From: PR03 sp964353555
GTDB lineage: Bacteria > Myxococcota_A > UBA9160 > PR03
Assembly: GCA_964353555.1 (NCBI GenBank)
Contig: CAYGWM010000004.1
Coordinates: 16,163-80,162, forward strand
Length of the DNA stretch: 64,000 nucleotides
Direction of reading: 5' to 3'
Positions 57,287-64,000 of the stretch are shown one piece after another. How positions within the stretch are numbered: position 1 is the first letter of the stretch; every line of letters begins with the position of its first letter. The notes under the pieces were generated by a model, which worked only from the letters and a program-made list of their open reading frames with translations, searched no databases and had not been told where the DNA came from. A program made the translations under genes and the position numbers.

Positions 57287-57802
57287 TTGCTGCCCTATCG
57301 CGGTCGTGTACCCCTGATCCATGCGGAGGCCTGGCTCGCGCCCGGTGTCGTCGTGATCGGCGACGTCGAGATCGGCGCTGCATCGAGTCTCTGGTTCGGC
57401 AGCGTCGTGCGCGGCGACGTCCATGCGATCCGCATCGGCGTGCGCACCAACCTCCAGGATCACAGCGTCGTACACGTGACGAAAGGGCTCTACGCGACGC
57501 TGATCGGCGATGAGGTGACGGTCGGCCACCGCGCCGTGGTGCACGGCTGCACGGTGCGCGATGGCGCACTGATCGGAATCGGCGCGATCGTGCTCGACGG
57601 CGCCGAGATCGGCGAAGAAGCGCTGGTGGCGGCTGGTGCGGTGGTGGGACCCGGCATGAAGGTGCCGGCGCGTACGATGGTGCGCGGCGTGCCGGCGCGT
57701 GTCGCGCGCGAGCTCAGCGCTGCGGAAGTGCAGCAGCAGCGCGCGCGCGCGCTCGAGTACGTCGAGACCTCGCGTCACTACGCGCGACGCAGCCCCGCGT
57801 GA
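57287..57802 (+). CDS. Gamma-class carbonic anhydrase-like protein
   Basis: 171 residues of hexapeptide beta helix. Zn His positions are present in HSVVHVTKG and GHRAVVHGC, so metal binding is likely. Members of this group (YrdA/PaaY/CaiE-like) act as carbonic anhydrases or acyl-transfer-related proteins. TTG start with GGAGGGG upstream; its end overlaps the TetR gene by 4 nt. Confidence 0.88.
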   Translation: MLPYRGRVPLIHAEAWLAPGVVVIGDVEIGAASSLWFGSVVRGDVHAIRIGVRTNLQDHSVVHVTKGLYATLIGDEVTVGHRAVVHGCTVRDGALIGIGAIVLDGAEIGEEALVAAGAVVGPGMKVPARTMVRGVPARVARELSAAEVQQQRARALEYVETSRHYARRSPA

Positions 57803-58485
57803 GTCGCATCGAATCGGATGGCGACGGCACCGCCGCGGCGCGGCCGCGACGCGGCGAGAAGCGCGCGCTGCAGCGCCATCGCATCCTCGAGTCGGCGCGC
57901 GGCGTGTTCTTTCGCGACGGCTTCATGGCCGCGAATCTCGATGAAGTCGCGCAAGGCGCCGGCGTCGCGAAGGGCACGCTGTACCGCTACTTCGAGAACA
58001 AGGCGGAGCTGTACGTCGCGGTGCTCTCCGTCAACGGCGACGCCTTCGAGCGCAAGATGCGCGAGACGATCGACCCCGCGCTCCCGCCCGCCGAGCAGGT
58101 GCGGCGCATGAGCCGCTTCTACATCGAGCACTGGACGGCGCACCGCGAGTACTTCCAGATCTTCTGGGCGCTGGAGAACGAGCCGGTGATCGGCGAACTA
58201 CCCGACGCGGTGGTCGCGCAGGTGACGGCACTGTGGGAGCAATGCCTGGAACTGCTCGCGGGCGTGCTCGAACGCGGCGTGCGCGAGGGCGTCTTCGTCG
58301 CGCACGATTGCTGGGAAGTCGCGAACATCCTCTGGACGCTCGGCAACGGCCTGATCCAGCGCGAGTCGGCGCAAGCGCCGCGCAGTCTGCGTCGAAACAC
58401 GCTGGAGAAGGTCTTCGAGGATGCCGTCGAGCTGGTGTTGCGCGGGCTCTCGCCCGAACACGAGCGGGTCAGCGCCGCTTCCTGA
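57799..58485 (+). CDS. TetR/AcrR-family transcriptional regulator
   Basis: 228 residues. HTH in LDEVAQGAGVAKGTLYRYFENKAELY after the usual HRILESARGVFFRDGF helix. The C-terminal ligand domain is rich in aromatic residues (FYIEHWTAHREYFQIFWALENE). GTG start, coupled to the carbonic anhydrase-like gene. Its stop lies inside the convergent small membrane-protein gene (17-nt overlap). Ligand and targets are unknown. Confidence 0.88.
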   Translation: MSRIESDGDGTAAARPRRGEKRALQRHRILESARGVFFRDGFMAANLDEVAQGAGVAKGTLYRYFENKAELYVAVLSVNGDAFERKMRETIDPALPPAEQVRRMSRFYIEHWTAHREYFQIFWALENEPVIGELPDAVVAQVTALWEQCLELLAGVLERGVREGVFVAHDCWEVANILWTLGNGLIQRESAQAPRSLRRNTLEKVFEDAVELVLRGLSPEHERVSAAS

Positions 58486-58771
58486 TTCCCGGCAGCACGC
58501 GCGTGTAGGCGCCGAGTCCGAGCACGACCAACGCCGCCAGGAATGCGAAGCCCAGCTTTCCCTGCACTGCGTGTTTCGCGATTGCAGCACCGGCCGCGCG
58601 CTCCTCTTCGATGCTCGCGGCGGCTGGCAGCGTTCGCATTCCCTCGAGCAGAGCGGGCAGCGCGAGCAGCACTGCGAAGAACAAGAAGAGCACGAAGAAA
58701 TACAGCAGCATCAGCGTGAACTCCGGCCGGAAGCCCAGACCGGGACGCGGAACGCGCTGCGGATCACTCAT
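58469..58771 (-). CDS. Small two-span membrane protein
   Basis: 100 residues from MSDPQRVPRPG. Two hydrophobic helices (LMLLYFFVLFLFFAVLLALPAL and KLGFAFLAALVVLGLGAYT) are separated by a short charged loop. No family recognised. Divergent from polA with a 38-nt gap, and convergent with the TetR gene. Confidence 0.6.
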   Translation of the reverse strand: MSDPQRVPRPGLGFRPEFTLMLLYFFVLFLFFAVLLALPALLEGMRTLPAAASIEEERAAGAAIAKHAVQGKLGFAFLAALVVLGLGAYTRVLPGIRKRR

Positions 58772-58809
58772 CACCGGGAAGCTAGCAAGACTGCTAGCTT
58801 GGCGAATCG

Positions 58810-61542
58810 ATGCACCGTGCGGACGCAAAGCCTGGTGAGAGCGCGCCGCGCAGCGGCCGCCGCCTCGTCGTCGTCGACGCCGCCAACTGTCTCTACCGCG
58901 CCTTCTTCGCGATTCCTCCGCTGCGCACGCACGATGGCACGCCGACCAACGCGGCGCTCGGTTTCGTCAACATGCTGATGAAGGCGCTGCGGGAAGAACA
59001 GCCGGATCACGTCGTCGTCGTACTCGACGCGCGTGGTGCCGCGGACGGACGCCGCGCGCTGTACGCCGCGTACAAGGCCAATCGCGATGCGCAGCCCGAA
59101 GACCTTTCGGTCCAGCTTCCGCTCGTCCGCGAACTCATCGACGCCTACCAGATTCCGATTCTCGAAGTGCCGGGTTGCGAAGCCGACGACGTGATCGCGA
59201 CGCTGGTGGCGAGCGCGCCGGCCGACATGAGCGTCTCGATCCTGTCGACCGACAAGGACCTGATGCAGCTCGTCTCGGAGCGCGTCGAGCTGCTCGACAC
59301 CATGAAGGGACGTCGCTATGGCCCGCAGCAGGTGGAGGAGCGCTTCGGCGTGCCGCCCGCGCGCGTGCTCGACCTGCGTGCGCTGGTCGGCGATCCGTCC
59401 GACAACATTCCCGGCGTGAAGGGAATCGGCGAGAAGGGCGCGGCGAAGCTGATCGCCGAGTACGGCACACTCGAGAACCTGCTCGCGCACGCCGGCGAGA
59501 TTCCGGCCGCGCGCACGCGCAGCTTGCTGCAGGACCAGGGCGACGCGGCGCGGCTCTCGAAGCGGCTCGCAGCGCTGCAGCAAGACGTCGCGCTACCGCT
59601 CGGCTGGGGCGACCTCGCGCGCCGGGAACCGGACCGCGACCGCTTGCGCCAACTGTTCCGGCGCTTCGAGTTCACGCGGCTGCTCGCCGAACTCGACCAG
59701 CGCGACGGCGGCGCGCGCGCCGAAGCCGATGCGATACCGGAAGGAGGCACGATCGCGACTGAGCTGGTCCGCGATGCCGCGGCGCTCGCACGGCTCGCGA
59801 GCGAAATCGCAACGCGCGACACCGTCGTGGTGGTGCCGATCGGCGCCGGCGAGAACGCGCTCCGGGACGCGCCGGTGGGCCTGGCCTTTGTGCTCGCGTC
59901 CACGCGGGCGGCCTACGTGCCGTTCGGACACGCGGGCTTGACGTCGCACCCCCAGCTCGCGCGCGAAGCGGTGATCGATGCGATCGCGCCGCTATGTGGC
60001 GCCGGCCGTTGGGGCGGTACTGCGACCAAGACGCTGCTCGCGTTCCTCGGCGACTGCGGCCGCGAGCCGGGCGCCCCCGCCTGGGACGCCGAGATCGCCG
60101 GGTTCCTGCTCGATCCCGCCGGCACGCGCGGTATCGCTGCGCTCGCCGCGCAGCATCTCGGACGCCGCGTACGCAGCTGGGAGGAGTTCGCCGGGCGCGG
60201 TGCGAAGGCGCTGTCGCCGGTGGATCTGGCGATCGAGACGACGGCGGTCTGGGCCGGCGAGTGGGCGGTGGCCGTCGCTGATCTCGCACCGCTGCTGCTC
60301 GAAGGGCTCGCGCGGGACGGCATCGACGCGCTGTTTCGCAACGTCGAGATGCCGCTCACCGCGGTGCTCGCGCGGATGGAGCGGGCGGGCGTTCGCGTCG
60401 ACGAGGCGGCGCTGCGCGCACTCTCGCGCGAGTACGAGCGCGAACTGCTGCGCCTCGAGACGGAGATCCACGATCTGGCGGGCGGCCCGTTCCAGATCGC
60501 ATCGCCGAAGCAAGTGCAGGCCGTGCTCTTCGAAAAACTGAAGCTGCCGGCGGTGCGCAAGACCAAGACCGGCTTCTCGACCGACGAAGCGGTGCTCGAA
60601 CAGCTCGCATCGCAGCATCCGCTGCCGGCGCGCATCCTCGCGTATCGCCGACTCGCGAAGTTGAAGAGCACCTACGTCGATGCGCTGCCGCCGCTGGTCG
60701 ACGCCAAGAGCGGTCGCATCCATCCGACCTTTCATCAGACCGGCGCCGCGACGGGGCGGCTGTCGGCGTCGAGTCCGAACGTGCAGAACATCCCGATCCG
60801 CAGCGAAGAGGGCGTGCGGATTCGCGAGGCGTTCATCGCGCGCGAGGGAGCGCTGCTGCTTTCGGCCGACTACTCGCAGGTGGAGTTGCGCATCCTCGCG
60901 CACTTTTCCGGCGACGAGAAGCTGCTCGACGCGTTCCGTGCGGGCGAGGACGTCCACCGTCGCACCGCAGCGGGCGTGCTCGGCATTGCGCCCGAAGCCG
61001 TCAGCGCCGACCAGCGCGCGCGCGCGAAGGCGATCAACTTCGGAATCATCTACGGATCGAGCGCGTTCGGCATTGCGAACCAGCTCGGCATCGCGTCGGC
61101 TGACGCGCAGGCCACCATCGACGCGTACTTCGCGCGCTACCAGCGCGTGCGCCGCTTCCTCGACGAAACGACCGAGACCGCGCGCGCGAAGGGCTACGTC
61201 ACGACGCTGCTCGGACGGCGCCGCTACCTGCCGGACCTGGCGTCACGCAATCGCGTGCTGCGCAACGCGGCCGAGCGGATGGCCGTCAACACGGTGATCC
61301 AGGGCACCGCGGCAGACCTGATCAAGAAGGCGATGGTCGAGGTCGACGCGGCGCTGCGCGAGGCGGGGCTCGGCGCGGCGATGATCCTGCAGGTGCACGA
61401 CGAACTGGTCTTCGAAGTACCGGTCGACGAGATCGACGCGACCAGCCGGCTGGTGCGCGAGCGGATGGAGGCGGTGTGGCCGCTCGCTGTGCCGCTGCGC
61501 GTCGAGATCGGCAAGGGACGCAACTGGCGCGAGGCCCACTAG
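58810..61542 (+). CDS. polA: DNA polymerase I, with an inactive 3'-5' exonuclease domain
   Basis: 910 residues. The 5'-3' flap nuclease (1-290) has VVVDAANCLYRAFFAIPPL, VPGCEADDVIATL and GDPSDNIPGVKGIGEKGA. The middle domain (about 310-500) has no D-x-E exonuclease motif: the position reads VVVVPIGAGEN. Proofreading is therefore probably lost, as in Taq. The polymerase domain has motif A LSADYSQVELRILAHFSGD, motif B RAKAINFGIIYG and motif C LQVHDELVFE. It repairs gaps and removes primers. Confidence 0.96.
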   Translation: MHRADAKPGESAPRSGRRLVVVDAANCLYRAFFAIPPLRTHDGTPTNAALGFVNMLMKALREEQPDHVVVVLDARGAADGRRALYAAYKANRDAQPEDLSVQLPLVRELIDAYQIPILEVPGCEADDVIATLVASAPADMSVSILSTDKDLMQLVSERVELLDTMKGRRYGPQQVEERFGVPPARVLDLRALVGDPSDNIPGVKGIGEKGAAKLIAEYGTLENLLAHAGEIPAARTRSLLQDQGDAARLSKRLAALQQDVALPLGWGDLARREPDRDRLRQLFRRFEFTRLLAELDQRDGGARAEADAIPEGGTIATELVRDAAALARLASEIATRDTVVVVPIGAGENALRDAPVGLAFVLASTRAAYVPFGHAGLTSHPQLAREAVIDAIAPLCGAGRWGGTATKTLLAFLGDCGREPGAPAWDAEIAGFLLDPAGTRGIAALAAQHLGRRVRSWEEFAGRGAKALSPVDLAIETTAVWAGEWAVAVADLAPLLLEGLARDGIDALFRNVEMPLTAVLARMERAGVRVDEAALRALSREYERELLRLETEIHDLAGGPFQIASPKQVQAVLFEKLKLPAVRKTKTGFSTDEAVLEQLASQHPLPARILAYRRLAKLKSTYVDALPPLVDAKSGRIHPTFHQTGAATGRLSASSPNVQNIPIRSEEGVRIREAFIAREGALLLSADYSQVELRILAHFSGDEKLLDAFRAGEDVHRRTAAGVLGIAPEAVSADQRARAKAINFGIIYGSSAFGIANQLGIASADAQATIDAYFARYQRVRRFLDETTETARAKGYVTTLLGRRRYLPDLASRNRVLRNAAERMAVNTVIQGTAADLIKKAMVEVDAALREAGLGAAMILQVHDELVFEVPVDEIDATSRLVRERMEAVWPLAVPLRVEIGKGRNWREAH

Positions 61543-61564
61543 GTCGCGCCGAGCTCTTACCCTT

Positions 61565-61600
61565 CCCGCGAGCCAACGGCGAGCGGCGAGAGTTCATCAG
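61565..61600 (+). repeat. Dispersed intergenic repeat, copy D
   Basis: CCCGCGAGCCAACGGCGAGCG followed by GCGAGAGTTCATCAG, 22 nt after the polA stop. Closest to copy A at 6289. Confidence 0.6.
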
Positions 61601-61631
61601 TTGCGAATAGCGGCTGCCGGATGGGAGTCAG

Positions 61632-62381
61632 ATGCCGGGACCAGACGGCCGCCGCGGAGGGAACGAGGCGATCGCCACCAAGGTCCCGGATGAGGGAATG
61701 CGGGCCATGAGCGACCTCGACGCGGTAGCGCTGGCCCAGGCGGGAGATCAGCAGGCGTTTCGCGTGCTGGTCGAGCGCTATCAGGGCCGTGCCCATCGGC
61801 TCGCGCTGCGCGTACTGCGCGACGAGGAGCAGGCGCGCGACGCGGTACAGGACGCGTTCCTGAAGGTCTATTCCAACCTGGCTCGCTTCGAGAATCGCTC
61901 GAGCTTCTACACCTGGTTCTATCGACTCGTGATGAACGTGTGCCTCGATGCGAAGCGCCGCGACCGTTCCGCGCGCTTCGTCGACACGCCTGAGGTGGCC
62001 GACCTCGAGCGCGTCGCGACGGTCGAGTCGATGCCCGCGACCGAGCAGCATTGGCGCAGCCACCAGGAAGCGCCCGATGCGGCGCTCGATCGCGCGGAAC
62101 TGCGCGGCGCCGTCGTCCGCGCGATCGCCGCGCTTCCCGACGCCACTCGCGAAACACTGATCCTGCGTGAAGTCGAAGGACTGAGCTATGCGGAGATCGC
62201 GCAGGCACTCGATATCCCGAAGGGAACCGTGATGAGCAGACTTCATTATGCCCGGCGCCGCGTGCAGGAACTGTTGCGCGAGGCGGGTATGGCCGAGCCA
62301 TTCGAGGCAGCGCGGCGCGGCGAAGCTCCGGATTCCGATCCGGAAGAAGACGACCTCGCTCCGGGCGGAGACAAACGATGA
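61632..62381 (+). CDS. ECF-type RNA polymerase sigma factor (RpoE-like)
   Basis: 249 residues. Region 2 in RVLVERYQGRAHRLALRVLRDEEQARDAVQDAFLKVY, continuing FENRSSFYTWFYRLVMNVCLD. Region 4 in LILREVEGLSYAEIAQALDIPKGTVMSRLHYARRRV. The ATG at 61632 has GGGAG close by; MSDLDAV at 61707 with GAGGGA is a good alternative and is nearer the usual start. It is controlled by the anti-sigma factor encoded next (4-nt overlap). The C-terminal tail is acidic. Confidence 0.93.
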   Translation: MPGPDGRRGGNEAIATKVPDEGMRAMSDLDAVALAQAGDQQAFRVLVERYQGRAHRLALRVLRDEEQARDAVQDAFLKVYSNLARFENRSSFYTWFYRLVMNVCLDAKRRDRSARFVDTPEVADLERVATVESMPATEQHWRSHQEAPDAALDRAELRGAVVRAIAALPDATRETLILREVEGLSYAEIAQALDIPKGTVMSRLHYARRRVQELLREAGMAEPFEAARRGEAPDSDPEEDDLAPGGDKR

Positions 62382-62896
62382 ACGGGTGCCAGAGTATCGG
62401 TGTGTTGTTGGACGGCTTCCACGATGGAGAGCTCGGAACTTTCAATCGTTGGCGCGTGCAGCGGCATATCGCGGGCTGCGGCGCCTGTCGCGACGAACTC
62501 GCTTCGCTCGCGCAACTCGGCGGCTGGGTGCGTGTCGCGGTCAGCGACGCGCCGGCAGCGGAGTCATGGGATGCGATCGAGCGACGTCTTCCGTTGCCCG
62601 GTCCGGTGCGGAAGCGGCCCCGCGTGCGCAGCGTCCCGCCGCGACGTCACTGGCTGCAGCCGATCGGCGTCGCGGCTGCGGCTGCCGCCTTCGCGGGAAC
62701 CTTTCTGGTCACGACGTCCGATTCGGGCCACCTGGCGTCGCTGCGCGCTGTGAGCGGTGTGGTGCGCTCGGTCTACGCGAACCAGCGGCAGGTGATGGTG
62801 CTCGAGGCCGAGAGCTCTCGCGACTCCACCATCATCTGGCTGATGGACGAAGTGGGCGAGCAGTCGCCGGAGGTGAGCGAGAGTGTCGACATCTAG
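62378..62896 (+). CDS. Zinc-finger anti-sigma factor
   Basis: 172 residues. The ZAS domain has the H-x3-C-x2-C motif in HIAGCGACRDEL. One membrane helix follows (IGVAAAAAAFAGTFLV), then a 60-residue periplasmic domain. It should hold the ECF factor at the membrane until an envelope or redox signal. Coupled on both sides: 4 nt with the sigma gene and 14 nt with the secreted protein. Confidence 0.88.
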   Translation: MNGCQSIGVLLDGFHDGELGTFNRWRVQRHIAGCGACRDELASLAQLGGWVRVAVSDAPAAESWDAIERRLPLPGPVRKRPRVRSVPPRRHWLQPIGVAAAAAAFAGTFLVTTSDSGHLASLRAVSGVVRSVYANQRQVMVLEAESSRDSTIIWLMDEVGEQSPEVSESVDI

Positions 62897-63329
62897 ACAT
62901 CTGCTACTCGCCGTCGCCGTCGGGATGGTGACCGCCATCGCGCCGGCCTTCGTGGTCGCGCAGGTCACCGAGAGCGTCGGACTCTCGCTCACGCTGAGCC
63001 ACGCGTCGCCGAAGCCCGGGCCGATCGATCCGGGCGCCGCCGAGATCCATCGCCAGCTTCACCAGGAGTTCCGCTACGAGAGTCTGCGCGTGCTCGAGCA
63101 GCGGCACGTGATCCTGCGAATGCAGCAGGCCTGCGGCATCGATCTCCCGACCGGCAAGCACGTGGAGCTGAGGCCGCTGTCGCTGACGCCCAGCGGCGTG
63201 CTGATCGCGGTGGAGATCGAGGGCATGCTCGAGGCGGACCTTCGCGTGCCCAACCGGAAGCAGGTCGTGATCGGCGTGGAGCGCTACCAGGACGGCAAGT
63301 TGATCCTGACCCTCCAGCCCGATTATTAG
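62883..63329 (+). CDS. Secreted protein of unknown function in the sigma operon
   Basis: 148 residues with a clear signal peptide (LLLAVAVGMVTAIAPAFVVAQ). The mature part alternates charged helices (EIHRQLHQEFRYESLRVLEQRHVI) and beta strands (HVELRPLSLTP, VLIAVEIEGM, QVVIGVERYQDGKLILTLQP). No domain recognised. GTG start inside the anti-sigma gene. It may be a periplasmic partner or target of the sigma system. Confidence 0.7.
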   Translation: MSTSRHLLLAVAVGMVTAIAPAFVVAQVTESVGLSLTLSHASPKPGPIDPGAAEIHRQLHQEFRYESLRVLEQRHVILRMQQACGIDLPTGKHVELRPLSLTPSGVLIAVEIEGMLEADLRVPNRKQVVIGVERYQDGKLILTLQPDY

Positions 63330-64000
63330 TGGCTCCTTGGGAGTCGCCGCCGGGATCAGCCAAACCCCCAGGGGGGGGGCGAAAAATACATCGCTGAAAA
63401 AAAATCTTCGAAACCCGTGACACCACCGGGTTCGAGTTGGCCACTCCCTAACCAGACAGCACGAATACATCCCCTTCCCAGGGAGGCCCGGCGCCGCAAG
63501 GTGCCGGGCCTTTACTTTGTGGGCTTCGCTTCTCGGCGCCGCATGTATTCAGCGCGCTATTCGCACCGCCGGCGAAGGGATAACCCCGCAGCGCTCTCAC
63601 GAATGTCTCGCTCAGCACCAGCCCGCCGCTGAGATTCGCGCCCGGCGTACCGAGGGTCGCTGCACCCGATCCGGAAGCGGCGCTCTCGAAGTCGATCGCC
63701 GTCGCCAAACCGGGGTTCGCGACCCAGGGAGAAATGCGGCGACGGATCTGACCCTGTGCCAGACCAATCGCAGCGCCGGCGCGATGTCGGGCTACCCGCG
63801 CCACGGATGGTCTTGATGGTGGCAACTCGAATGCAAAAAAATCGAAGCGGCAGGGCTGGAAGCAGGATAAAGTGGGTGACGTTCGGTGCAGGGTATCGCT
63901 TCCGCGGGGCGCCTCAGAATTCGACGGAGATGTCAGACATGCTCGGTCTCTTGCTCTCTACGCCGGTTCACAGATGGGTGTGGGGTGCTCTCGGAGAGCT
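63330..64000. other. Terminal region without a defensible gene
   Basis: About 670 nt. The first part has unusual homopolymers (G9 near 63371, A8 near 63394) and a short hairpin (AACCCG/CGGGTT near 63413-63432). A strong terminator lies at 63484-63513. Beyond it only short open frames are seen. The minus-strand frame at 63448-63825 is Gly/Ala/Ser-rich and unconvincing. It may hold the decayed end of a gene or regulatory DNA for genes outside the window. Confidence 0.4.
63484..63513 (+). terminator. Strong Rho-independent terminator
   Basis: AGGCCCGGCGCC pairs with GGTGCCGGGCCT (12 bp, one G-U) around a GCAA tetraloop and is followed by TTTACTTT. It lies 155 nt after the secreted-protein stop. 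Confidence 0.82.

Noticed and set aside
63425..63460. GGGTTCGAG resembling a tRNA T-arm
   Set aside because: The stem does not close, and there are no anticodon, D-arm or acceptor partners upstream.
63448..63825. 125-residue minus-strand open frame
   Set aside because: Composition is Gly/Ala/Ser/Pro-rich without signal or domain, no ribosome-binding site, and it runs through the strong terminator at 63484-63513.
63915..64000. Possible C-terminus of a minus-strand outer-membrane protein (ending ...VEF)
   Set aside because: An in-frame TGA lies about 20 codons upstream, so it cannot be the end of a gene entering from outside the window.

Overview
The window is a high-GC, gene-dense stretch of a Gram-negative chromosome. 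The envelope genes (lpxD, gmhA, mreBCD-mrdA-rodA), a HrcA/CIRCE-controlled groESL, lexA, a haem operon, a norCBQD operon and a complete chemotaxis core all fit a deltaproteobacterial-type lineage (Myxococcota, Bdellovibrionota or Binatota-like). The sequence alone does not place it more precisely. Many genes start with GTG or TTG and overlap the previous stop by 4 nt (ATGA/GTGA), so most of the window is read as translationally coupled operons. I saw no rRNA, tRNA, CRISPR array, insertion sequence or prophage.

Layout. 1-6.3 kb: end of a periplasmic binding protein, a REC-GGDEF-EAL protein, a nucleoside deaminase, lon, a REP-like inverted repeat and thiL. 6.4-10.7 kb: chemotaxis operon mcp-cheW-cheY-cheA-cheC, in which cheA is split into two frames. 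10.7-13.1 kb: larB-larC (nickel-pincer cofactor), then a small histone-fold gene with its own near-consensus promoter. 13.2-16.8 kb (minus strand): a degenerate receiver-PilZ protein and groESL with CIRCE. 16.9-19 kb: lexA, then a coupled pterin operon of two PTPS homologues and folE. 19-21 kb: long leader and a sigma-70 factor. 21-28.5 kb: a parvulin-type isomerase facing away from the mreBCD-mrdA-rodA elongasome operon. 28.5-32.2 kb: HAD phosphatase, thioredoxin and rhodanese-like lipoprotein, gmhA, and a coupled pair of a deoxyhypusine-synthase-like protein and a trimmed macrodomain. 32.2-38 kb: hemX-hemA-hemC-cobA/hemD-hemB. 38.1-43 kb: norC-norB-norQ-norD. 43-50.9 kb: LLM oxidoreductase, ABC1 kinase, two poorly characterised genes, a CBS protein, a GMC oxidoreductase with its Tat subunit, and a PLP deaminase. 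51-61.5 kb: aldehyde dehydrogenase, universal stress protein, lpxD-rnhB-truD, cysK, gamma carbonic anhydrase, TetR regulator and polA. 61.6-63.3 kb: ECF sigma/anti-sigma operon with a secreted protein. The last about 670 bases hold a terminator and no gene I can defend.

Most notable are three points. (1) cheA is interrupted at an A-AAA-AAA slippery heptamer in the correct phase, 5 nt before a 14-bp hairpin that contains the zero-frame stop. This is the architecture of a programmed -1 frameshift and would yield a free Hpt domain plus full-length CheA. (2) There is a 74-residue histone-fold protein with the RVS and RKT signatures. (3) The tandem PTPS pair has lost different catalytic residues. 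A dispersed intergenic repeat family (at least four copies, each at the 3' end of a gene) and the coupled DHS-like/macrodomain pair also deserve attention.
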